NCBI GenBank assembly: GCA_033026295.1
Contig: CM065176.1
Location: forward strand, 5,961,705 to 6,025,704
Direction of reading: 5' to 3'
Source of the DNA: Channa striata
Lineage: Eukaryota; Chordata; Actinopteri; Anabantiformes; Channidae
Length of the DNA stretch: 64,000 nucleotides
Shown: positions 28,404-40,600 of the stretch, piece after piece
Position numbering within the stretch: position 1 is the stretch's first letter
Layout: every line of letters starts with the position of its first letter
The notes under the pieces: generated by a model
What the model saw: the letters and a program-made list of their open reading frames with translations, nothing else
What the model was told of the DNA's origin: nothing
The model's database searches: none
Position numbers and translations under genes: made by a program

Positions 28404-31400
28404 ATGGATGAGGAACTTGACCCTGGTGACAAAAATGTGAACTTCGTCCTGGCTCAAGAATCCTCAGAACTGTTCCACATCCTTAGTAACCAGCCACTCA
28501 CAGTTGTCATGGAGTTGTGCCAAATGATGCCCAGTAGTGCTGGCTGGAACCCTGACCATCTTACCTCCAGTGACACTTCAGTGACAGAACACATCAAAGC
28601 CCTGTTGGAGTATTTCAGGGCAGCCAACGCTGCAGATTGCCGCAACTTTCTTCAGAGTGTGTGCATGTTGTGTGAGAATATCCCGATGCATCTGGAGTCT
28701 ATGCTTATGTCAGTGGCTGGATATCCAAACAGTGAGTACAGTATGAGAGAATCTAAAAAATGCTATGCTAGGTTTATAAAACAAAATGTTTTTTAAACAG
28801 TTCACTAAAGTTATCACGTCATTTCATGCTCTTCAGAAAATATAGATTACTGTGTTACCAACAGCCTAGAATGAGACTGAAATCACAGATTCCATTGGTA
28901 CCCGTGGTTCTCTCAATTGCTCTAAAACGGAAGTGTGGTTTTTTTGACTATGCCTGTGACAGCAAAAGATAAGCACTTTCTACTTTTAAACTGCAGCACA
29001 GGTGTCTTCCTCCAATGCCATTTCTTACACAAATTTTCTCTGCATTCTTTTGGGTTTATTGTATTGAGTGAAATGGCAAAAGATGAGTGATATCTACCTA
29101 ATCGTCCTAGTTCAAAAATGTTGATATGCTGCCCCGCCTAACAGTATGGCTGTCTTCTCGGCTGATGAGCTGATGCCACACAGTCTGCAGCCACAGAACC
29201 GGTGCCTCATTCAAACACACGTATACATTTACTTCCTGTCTTTCGTGTATATATATGACAGACTAATTATTCAATTCAGAAAACGTTAAAATTTATATAA
29301 TAATTAAAAATTATATCAATTTAAGGGATAGAATGGTTCCATATGAGCAAAAAGAACATTTTAAATTGTAATTATTCTAATTATTTTTATTGTCAGTGAT
29401 TAGTTATTTACAATATGCTTGTCCTCAAATGTGAAATAAAAAACAAGTGAATGTTATCTTTAAACAAAAAGGAAGTCACAAATGATAATTTGTGACTAAT
29501 AGATACATTTTTATTTTTTACTTTTAATACTTTTTTATTCACTTCCTTCCAGTAGCTGTAACTGTTGCCCAAACAGCAGTCTCTCTTTTTTTTAAGAAGT
29601 GTCAGTAGCAACAGTATTTTCTTTAGGTCAAAGGTGGTTTTCTTATAATTTAATCCAGTTAATTCTGTTAAACAAACAAATGACCCACATGCAGTTACCA
29701 TAGCATCCAGCATGTTAATTCGGTTAAATTAAAAAAACAAAAAGACATAGCCTAAAAGTGAAAATGAAAGGGAACTGTGGAGAGAAGCAGCAGTTTGCTC
29801 ACTGATAGTTGGCTTATATTCAAAAAAAACTTTGAGACTTTTCTCTTTTGTTTCACTGCGGGAAGCCCCAACATTTCCTTTTTTTTGTTTTTTTTATGAT
29901 GAGACGTAGATCATGGCCCTAAAAATAAACGCCCTAAAAATAGGAGTTTGAACGCATTCAGAATTCTTGCAGCGACTGTGAATACAAATAGTCTTTTGGG
30001 AATGTTTTGTAATGTTACCTTTTAGAAAAACTTCTCTATATCTGTTTGTATTTTTCTGCACTGCAGGTGGTTGTGAAAGTTCCGGTCCGTGTGTAACTAA
30101 TGAGACGTCCTCCTCGCCGCCTTCAGAGCAGCTTATTAAACGGCCACGAATTGGTAGAACATACACGTAACACTTCATACTTGTTATTTTGGCAAAAGGT
30201 TCATTGACCGATTAAAGTCCAAGGACGAGTGCATATGTGACAGTCAGCTGTCAGGGTGTAACTTCATTCTGGAATAAAAATTGTATGCTTTTGTTTACAT
30301 TTAATCAAATGCACAATTGCAAGACAGTTAAGGAAAGATTGGTTTCGGGTAGTAAAAATGCATAAACAGCACTGACTAAAGATTATGTAAAACGAGACAG
30401 GAAATGGTGTCTGTAATTTCCAGCCCTGTGTTTTTTCATGTGACCATCACCCACCTTCCTGCCAGCACTGTACCACATGAATTACATCACCAAGGACCAT
30501 GCTGGTGCCTATAATATTTTCTATGGCCACTGTTAAGGAAGTCACCAATTTCCCCTATGGCTCATTTATATTAAGAGCTTATTATAGTTTTTATTTTCTA
30601 TATCTTTGCATTAAATTAATTTCATTATTCAGTATTCCAGGTATTCCTCAATTAACTTGTTTTTGATCATCATACATCCTTATTTTGTTTTCTCGTTTTT
30701 TTAGTCCCTTCAAATTCACAACATGCGTCAGAAATGATTCGTATCCATTTTCTGTGTTATTTCATGAATGGCTGATTCTATGATATGTCTTTGAAATGCA
30801 TTTATATTATCATTTACTGTTTAAGTTTGCACTAAAGAAGACAGATAAGAACATTTTTGTTCAGCAGAAACCATCATTTTTATTTTTCATTTATGACTTT
30901 ATGAACAAACACAGCTTTTGTATTTCTACATCATGTTTACACACATGGATCAGAAATGACCCACATGCAGTTACCAAAGCATTTCACAGGAAACTAATAC
31001 TGATGCAACTAAGATAAGTAAGATAAAGTGGCCACTTTTACAACAATGTCTCTTTTACTGAGCATTACATTGTCAGGCTTAAATCCGTTCTTACCTTAGA
31101 TGTTTGTTTGTGTGTGTGTGTCAAAAATTGCTTGTGAAGAAGTAGGAACTTAGTTCTAGTGAACACTTAAAGTAAATCCCTTGCACCTGATTTATTTTTT
31201 TGTCAAATGTATACACACACAGATTGTTCCGAACTAAATAATCTATGACCATTTGAACATTTGGATCTTACATGTTGAGTGGTTTTAAATAACTTGTGCA
31301 TCGTTATTACTCAGAAATCAAATATTAAATAATTTGCTAATATTTCAAAAATAAGAAAGCTTTTTATTTGTTCAATAATAATTTGACTCTATTTTATTTT

Positions 31401-31606
31401 TTAATTACTAATTTTCACAGACCACTGGGAGCAGTACATCAATGCAGTGATGAATTTACTGCAGAAGAAATGGGAGCGACTCAGTGAGCACCTTGTGAGG
31501 GTGGTCCAGCTAGAAAATGTCTGGGTCAGCCTAAGAATGGCAAACAGGGGCAGGGACAGACCTGATCAAACCCCTGGGTCTGCGGACAGAGGGAGCAGAA
31601 CACCAG
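28404..31606 (+). other. nlrc5: nlrc5 coding exons 1-3: N-terminal domain and linker
   Basis: Exons 28404-28731 (328 nt), 30067-30153 (87 nt) and 31421-31606 (186 nt); all three introns are phase 1. Exon 1 codes a helical, death-fold-like domain (ESSELFHILSNQPLTVVMEL). This fits the atypical CARD of NLRC5, but no canonical CARD motif is obvious. Exon 2 is Ser/Pro rich and ends IKRPRI, a short basic patch. Exon 3 codes a helical segment (YINAVMNLLQKKWERLSEHL) leading into NACHT. The 1.3-kb introns on either side of exon 2 hold no other exon that I recognise. Confidence 0.8.
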
Positions 31607-34600
31607 GTCAGCATGACTCCTGTGTCTTATTCATCATTTCAATTTATTAGACAAAGGTTTCAGGCAGGTGTACCTATCCGAATTGGTTTGAAGGCAAACG
31701 GTAGTAACACCAAATATTGATTTGATTTAGATTTTGCTTTTGTTCATTCACTGCATAATTAAAGCATGTGGTGCACTAACAAAACATACTTTCTTCACCA
31801 AATGTAGAGCCTGATGGAGACTATGGGTCCTTTGAGTCAAGACTGACATTAGAGACCTTTCTCCAAGAATGTACAGGGAAGGTGACAGTTGTTGTTGGTC
31901 AGACAGGATCAGGAAAAACCCTGGTGATGTCTTGTTTAGGCCAGCAGTGGGCACAGGGTCTGGTAAGTTTACACACATTCTCATTCAGTAGTTTGTGATG
32001 AAAATATTATTTTTCAAAAGAAGGGGAAATGTCAGAAGAATGTGCCAGTTGATACTATTTTTAACACAAACTGTGGTGAGCAGCTGAACAGTGGAGTATT
32101 TCAAACAAATGACAGCTAGCAGCTTCTCAAAACCACTCAGCCTAACATGTGTGTTTGTCCATGTGTGTTTGGGAGGACTGTACCAGTATAAAGCCTTTTG
32201 TGGCTCCAGAGGTAGCTAGAGAAAGCCAAATACATTTCCTCAAGTTATATTACTTGGGGCTGAAGAGTGCAAATGAGAAATAAAAAAATCTTAGAGCTAG
32301 GTTTTGAGATTCTAATCTAAGGAATTAGAAGGAGTGTTTTATGATGACTACACTAACGTCGGTGCCTGCTGTAACGTTGCCCTGGTGGAACTGCTCCAAA
32401 AAGCAGCTGTTGGTTTAGCAACCTATTGGAACGTTTGTGTTGGGTTCATGCTGAAAATGAAAACAGGTTGTTTCAAATTTAAGACGATGCACAAAGCAGC
32501 ACAGGGAACCAACATCAACAAGCTGTTGTACAGGATGTATTTCCAAATGCAGAGCTGTCAGCTGTCTTTAGGGTTAAGGCTAAATAAGCCCTGTACAGCT
32601 GCATTAGTCCGGGCTCTAAGCTCAGTATAGGAATTCCTCCATACTTGTCTTGGATCAGGATCGTGGTGGATCATCTCTGGGAATCAATTACAGCCCTATT
32701 CTCAGTGTATGTTTGAATATACCCTTCACTCTCTCCTACCAACCAGGGCCCTATCCCGTCATCCTACCTGTTTATCCTGCTGGAGTTTCGTCAACTCAAT
32801 CTGCTGTCCCAGCCTCTCTCCCTGTCTGAGCTGCTTTTTCGACACTACCTCTCTCCAACAGGGGGAGAGGATAAAAAGGTATGTGGTTAGTAGTACTTAA
32901 ATGTATTTACAATCTTATATGGAATTTTTGTATTTTATACGTTTTTTTAGACTGAGAATCCTCATAGAGAGAATGATCTCATATCAAGTTTCATATCAAT
33001 TTTCCAAGAACAGTTTATTTCAAATGTGTGGGTGACCTAATACATGTCTTAATGTTTTCTAAGTTTTACACATATTCTGTGTTTGAGCAGAGAGCCATTA
33101 TGGATTACCTCCTTTCCAATCCAGAACAAAGCTGTTGGGTTTTGGATGGTTATGATGAGTTTCACAGTAAACTCACCAAAGAAGAGGTGCGGCGAGACCT
33201 GCTGAATCCAGAGCACCCTTTGCCCATTGCCGACCTCATCTCAGGGTTATTAAACCGGCAGCTTCTTCCTGGGTGCACTGTTCTGGTCACCTGTCGTCAT
33301 CGTGATGTCATGGATTTGGAAGGCTTATCAGATAAAGTGGGACAACTGCTGGAATGGGACCGTAATGAGATCAAAGAGTATGTCAACAGCTTCTTTGGAG
33401 TTTCAGGTAACACCCTTTACGCTTTTATATATAGAATTTGGAACACTGTGTTGGCTAGAAGATCAGTTTTGTTTAATCGGTTTATGTTGGGCATTATATT
33501 AAGGTATACTCATTTTTATCACTGTATATTTCATCTCTAAAGGTGACTCAGTAAACAGAGCTCTTGGGACACGGGCAGCAGATCTCCTTCTTTCGAGTCA
33601 GCACCTCCTTGCCATGTCATCCCTCCCAGCCCTTTGCAACATCTGCTGCATCTGTCTAAATCACCTGTTGCTGACAAGCGAAGAGGAAGTAACAAGAGTG
33701 CAATCTGGAGATAAAGAAGAAGAAAGAGGAAGACATATAAGAAAGAAAGAAACCGAAAAAGAGCGAAGGAGAGAAAGAAGTGGATGGGTTGACGAATCGG
33801 GCATGGATGGGAAAAATGGCAGAGCCCAACAACCTCCCACTGCAGACAAGATCCCCTCTACCCTAACACAGGTCTACCTCAGTGTACTTAGTGTGTTCTT
33901 GAGCTGTGACCTTCATAAAGGCGAAAAGAACTGACACAGCAGAGAGCACAAGACATCCTCAAAGGTTAATATCAAGGAGAGTCTTAAAAATCCTGAAGCA
34001 CACACAACCATACAACATTAGGTTTGAGTGTTTAAACAATTTCACCTTACTTTGATATGTGATCATTGATGATCCTGATTTAACAAATCATATATTTCAA
34101 TTATGAATAAATGCATTGTTTTCGGTTTCATTGTGCAGCACTGTCCTTGGACTTGACTCCCTGGCTCAATATCGATCTGAGTTGTGCGAGCTGACCTGTT
34201 TGGCCTGGAGAGGTTTAGAGGAAAGCAAGATCCTTTTCATGGAAAAAGACATTCCTCAGGATGTTTTGGAGTTGTCAGTCAGAACAGGTCTCCTTTCACA
34301 GGTCAGACATTATTTTTGGGCATTTTATGAGCCCTTACCTCTTTTATGTGATCGTCAAGAGTGGAAAAACAAACAGATAACATGAAGAGTAGAGAGGTTA
34401 CAGTTTGCAATAAAGATGCACAGCTGAAAGTTATCAGTGGATGTTGCAGTTCTGTAAGCATGTCCTGTTAGCATTTCGCTACCGGGACAAATATTTACTC
34501 ATCTTTCATTTTCATTTCTTTACATTAGTCATTACAGCGTTGCAAAGCAGGTCGTAATTGATCATGGTTTTCGCTGTCTGCTTGTAAGGTGGAGCTTAGA

Positions 34601-37600
34601 CTTGAGGATGGGATGCCTGTCAAAGCCTACGCCTTCATTCATCTGACAATGCAGGAATTTTTGGCCGCACTCAGAATCATGACCAGTAATGATGTCAGTG
34701 ACATGCACCTCAAGAAGAGGTAAGTGACTACACTAAGGAAATCTGTAAGGAGATGGAGAGGAAGCTGTTCATTAGGGCTGTGTGTACAATATATACAATC
34801 CAATATATTTCATAATGCAGTGGTTATGAATTGATATATTGCAACATTGTGTTATCGTAAACAAAGCAGAATTTTATTATCTAATTTTACAAAAAACGTC
34901 ATATAATTTTAAATGGGACTTCATCGGTTTAGACTTTGTCACCCACTTACTGTGTGAGTTGTTTGTTAGACATAAAGTTTAAAACAGACATGAAGCAAAG
35001 CACCAGCTGTTTTTTTTGTACTGCCACCAAAATACAGACTTTGAAATAAAATGAGGCTGAGGAAATCATCTTATATTCAATACAAGAACTAAATTATCAT
35101 GATCTTATTCAAGCGTGGGCCATGGTTGGACCTCTGAACCAAATCCTAACATCTCACTTAAATTATTCATGTGCTGAGACATTTTATTGGTTCACTTGGA
35201 TCAAAGTTAGAATTTGACTGTATAAAGTAGTGTTGTATTTTGGGAATAAGTTAAGCATCAAAGTTTAACACATTGTAAAAAATGTATGAAATACACGGAA
35301 ATAGTCATATTTAGTCTAAATAGGATGCTGACAATGCTCCGTCTTCTTCTTCATTCTTCTCTCAGATTCAGTCTGAAAACACGCTGGACAACCAAGTCAG
35401 ACCAGAGAACAGTCTTCACTGACTCTCTGCACCTTTACGTTTGCGGCTTGGCCTCCTCACACTGTACTTCCACCCTTGTTAAACTAGCCAGGCCTTCTGT
35501 TGGTGCGGGAGCTCAAATTTGGGTCCAGAAAAGACAAGCCCTTGTTCTGAAACTGTTAAAAACACTGTGCCACAGCACCACCCTCACTGGACCAAAGGTA
35601 CGGTGACAGGAAGTCAATTCTAATATTTAGGTGAACAGTTTAAACCTAGTTTGTCCGTGTCTTTCCGTACTAATTCTTCCCTTGTAAATCTTCCCAGATA
35701 CTGGAGCTATGCCGCTGTGCCCAGGAGAGCCAGGACCAGCAACTTGCCAAGCAGGTCGTGGCTGCAAGACCCACACTGGAGTTACGAAACATCCGCTTGT
35801 TACCTAATGATATCGATGCCCTGGCATTTGTAGTCAACTCTGTGGGTGATAATGGCATCGGATTGGACTTTGGAGCGTGTTCAATGGAGTTGGAGTGTGT
35901 AGATGTCCTGTCCAGGTGTAGGTCTGTTCACCAGCTCAGGTTGGTGGACACAAACACACATACACACACTTTTCAGCCTTACAACTAATTACTTTTACTT
36001 TCACAAAACAAAAATGTATACTGTATGTATGTTATTTGAAATAACCTCAGTAGCAAAATTTTATTCAAATGTAACGGAAAAAGGGATTATGACAGTCAAA
36101 AATCAGTTAGGAAAAGATGAGGTGCACGTAAAATCAAACTGTGAGATGCACAGGGAACATGAGGCTAGTGCTGGATAGTTACAGTGTTGACCTGCCAGAA
36201 TCCGGAAAACCCATGTTTAGCTCCTTGTTGTCGTGGGAGCACTTGCACAGCCAGGGGATGTGTGTGTGGATCGGGAAAGAGTTTCCACTTTGCCTTTGAC
36301 ATTGCCCAGCTGGCTGGCCACCTGTTGCACACGGTGTAAACTGACAGGGACTCTTGGTTTCCTGCTGTGCCCCTGTGGTTGGTTAAGTCCCTAAAGTAAA
36401 AGTAAAAAGATGACAAATGCTTACTGAAGCATAACTGGCCAGTACCTGTACTGAGCTGCAAGAACAACAGATTATGTCAACAAACCACATGAAACTCTAG
36501 CACATCAGATGACAGTATGGTCTTATTTGTTCACGTGCAAGTCTTCAAACAGAGACATTCTTGGATAATGATAGGCCATTGATGACAGAAGCCTATTTAC
36601 CTTTGCTCCTATTGGCCCAAGTGGGACTCGCATTTACAGCATGACAGATGATTTGCATACTGAATGAGTAAAACCTAGTGTGGGGTTAGTCATGGGTGGA
36701 GCGCTCTTTAGAGGTTCTTCTTCAACAATAACTTTTAAATAAAAAGAATATTTAGTTATACAAGCACAGCATCTTCAATAATATTTATATGAGCCATTTG
36801 CATTAGAAGGTATTTTTCAGCAAATATAAAAAGTAATTTTCATTAACAAACCTGTGGGCCCAACAAATCAGATTTATTTTTGGTGACTTGTGCTGGCATC
36901 TCAGATTTCAATCCAATACAAGGTTTCATTTTACTGTAAATTTTATTTTTGTGTGCTTCCAGTTTCCGAAGCCGCAAGTATGGCGACAAGTTTGCTGAGA
37001 AGTTGGCTTCCATTTTGCCAGAATTCAAAAACCTGCGAAAACTAGAGTAAGATTCTTTCTTATTCTTTCCTTTTCAACCTGGTTTGTGGATCAGTATTTA
37101 CATATCCTCTTAAGACCCGGGCTCTAATTTGATATGCATTTTTTATTTCACTTTGCTATTTGAGCTTATTGGATCCCGATAAGTATAAAAACTAAGCATC
37201 ATCTTTTCACAGGATGTAGTTTTAGAGAAAAATTATGTACATAAATGTGGACAGTCAGTCTGAATTTCCAAAAAAAACAATAAACTCACTTTTGTGAAAT
37301 TGAATAAATTACACAAATTTATTATTACATTTATTTCCAACCTGAACAACAGTTTTGGTATTAATAATATCAGTGCAATAAACTAAATAAAAACAGTTTT
37401 GCCCAATTTGGACAGTCACAGCTACAGAATGGCTCAATGGAAATGCTGCAAACAGTTTCAGGAATTTACGTGGCAACACGGTCTCAGTTACCCAGAATTA
37501 AGTGGTAATAGAACCCAAAATGTGATGTACACGCATGTGTACGCCAGGTCCTAAGAGGTTAAATACTTAACTTAATATTTGACCTTTCATTAATGTGCTC

Positions 37601-40600
37601 ATGTTCAGCTACATCATGTTCTTAATTGTCTAAATAAAATAGCTGTGAATATTCAAGAGTAGGATTCTGTTAAAAAATAAAAACCTTATACTTTTTAGTG
37701 TATTTATATGTAAGAAGTGCAGCTTTTCTTTAATAGTCACTCTTTGTTACAGAACTACATTTTGGTTGCAAATGTTGCCTTACCCTCATAAAATACAACC
37801 ATAAAATACAACCAGTCATTGTCGGAGTAGTCGGCTTTTAGTGTAGAGATATTTGTGTGACAACTCTCTGTCTTCTTAAGGTTCTGTGGCGCCAGTCTGA
37901 CCGCCGTAGGAGCAGCCAGTTTGGCTTCTGCTCTACAGACCTGCACAAACCTCACAGAAATGAAGTATGTCCAACATTATTGTCATGGCTACCATAAATG
38001 TCAGGTTTAAACATGGTCTTGCTCTTCGTTTCTTTAGAAAATTGTGAACAGCTTGTTGTTTTTATCACTAAATATGGATAATAAATACAAGAATTCAACC
38101 CTTTGTGTGTTTTTCAGTCTGAGTGACAACAATCTAAACGATGAGGGGATTAAATACATAACTGGTTTGTTTACCAAACTACCAAGACTGGCCTCTGTAA
38201 TGTAAGTTCACCGTCCAACGACACTGCTGTTTGCTCATTACCAAAGGAAAGCCATTAGTTTTGATTGTGCGTTTGTGGGTCTGTGCAACTTTCAGGCTTG
38301 GTCGAAACAACAGCTCTCTGAAAGCACTGGACTATCTCATTGGGGAAATGTCTTCCTGTTTGAATATTCAGCATGTTAAAGCAGAGTATGACCACACACG
38401 CACACACACACACGCAGTTATTTTTGCATTATGTGCCACACCCATTACACTGCATCCACACAGGCTCACTTTCAACACCTTCACACTATCAAACTTTAAA
38501 CCTACAAACGCATTCAGAGACTGTACTGTACGTCCCCACTTTTTGCAATTCCATACTTTTGTTACCAAAATGTTTTGTCCTTTGCATGAGCTTTAGTCCT
38601 CCAAAAGTCTTACAGACCTCAAAGCTATCAGCTATACACCTGTTTTGTGTTTTATGTGTTTGTTTTTTACAGTGGAATAAAAGAAGTGACAGTAACGTTC
38701 TCCCAACACTCCGACATAAACAGGTGAGTTTTATGATTAGATAAAAGTGAATAAAACAATAAACGCATACTGATATTCTGTCATATTTATTTATTCTCTT
38801 CTGCAGCCATAAAACTCAGTCTGAACCAACTATCAGGTAAGACAGTAAACACTAAGACCTCTGAAGGGTAGATGCACCACAGGTGTAGCCACTTTCCTTG
38901 AACTTTGCTCCCGCTTTGAAGTTAAATTATAGTTGTAGCAAAGTTGCATCTTTTGGTTTTTTTGGAAACCATCTCTGGGCTTCAGTATTACTTCTTGATT
39001 TTTTTTTTTGGGACACCTGGATATGATCAAAATAAGTCATTTTAGTTTCTGTGTGGATACATTTAAATCTGAATCAAATGATTTGTTGTCTTTGCTGATG
39101 TGTATTTTATGATAGTTTTTAATGTAGTTTTATCACAGAGGCTTTTATTGTTTATATTTTGTTATAGGTCTGACTCTTTTGCTTTCTTTTTCTTCAGCTT
39201 GTTGAACCAGAACTGGAGCAGGACTGAGATGCAACGTCTTGCAAAGTCATTGGTGCATTGCCCTCCCCTGTCTGTGGTGGAGTAAGTAACCCCCCCCCCA
39301 AAAAAAAAAAAAAAAAAACACCTAGCAATGGCACAGCAAACTGAAAAAGAAAAATGTTTAGATGAAAACCACAAGCTAGGGACTTGGTATTTCATTTTCT
39401 GTGCTGGGTTAACTAAACCTAATAATCTTATTACTGTAGAGGTTCTTACTTTGAAAACATTCAGTGTAAAGATTTGGAAGAAAGTTTATGCTTGCAGTCC
39501 AGGGTTAGCTATTGCACTTTCTATGGCACACACCCTCAGATCTGGGTGTTCTGTTCTGTGTAATTAGTTTCACACAGCCACCTGCCCATATTTGAAATCA
39601 AGTGCCAAAGAACATGTGCATGTGAGTTTCTGTGTGCGTATCTCTGCTCGTTCTAGTTTGTCTGGAGGCCAGTGGGATGTGGACATTCTGAAGACTCTGG
39701 CTCGGTTTTTGCCAAAGTTCAAAATCACCAAAGAGATCATGTAAGGTGTCTTTTCTAAACACTGTTCATTTAAAAAGATCATGATACTGACACTCTGCTA
39801 CAGCTGTTATTACAGTAGTTACTATTCAATATGAAATGGCAATATGGCAGTTAGAGATAGGCTAGTATAATACCGTGCTAATAACGTGAAACATTTCCAA
39901 TAATGAACTGTTTGTTGATGTTCACATGTGTTTTTCAGCCTGAATAACAGCTGCTCCTCGGTGGAGGGTTTGGTGGTTCTGACCGCTTTGTTATCCAAGT
40001 GTCCTGCTGTGCTGGATCTTCGCATCAGGTAAAACAGACCATAAAACCAAAAAGTGATTATTTTGCAAAACTCCTTACTCCAGTATGAAAAACAATCAGC
40101 TTATACTTGAATTGTGTAGATTTTGACACTAATGCATATTAGAATATTCTTCTTTTTTATGAAGCACTGGGAAAAAAATTATTAAAGTATTCATAACTAT
40201 TTCAGCGATAAACATAATCATTAACTGCATGTTGCTTTCTATTTTAGACTAAAGTCCAGCCAGGGTCCTACACTGGTTTCCATAGATTTCTCTGGAGAGA
40301 GAGCAAAGCCTGCAAACAAATTGTCTAAAACCCTGTGGTATGTATTTAAATTAATATCCGTTTTATTTTGTATGTGGGTTTCTTTGCAAGTTTTAATAGT
40401 TAATATCTTAATAAAATTTGTTAGTATCAAATGATTTTTGCTCCATCTTATTATCAGCATGTTTACTCACTTGTAAAGCATTTTAAAGCCCCCTTAAAAA
40501 AGGTGCTATGTGTTGCGTGAAGCATAACGAGAATATATGAAACAGTAAGATAAGAGCGTATGGATTAAAGAATGACCGACTTTGTTCACAGGGTTGTTTG

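Noticed and set aside
32334..32630. 98-codon frame in the intron between nlrc5 exons 4 and 5
   Set aside because: No family resemblance, and the flanking exons already join in phase, so no extra exon is needed.
34775..34870. AT-rich stretch resembling a transposon end ('gggctgtgtgtacaatatataca')
   Set aside because: Too degraded; no paired inverted end or target duplication could be found.
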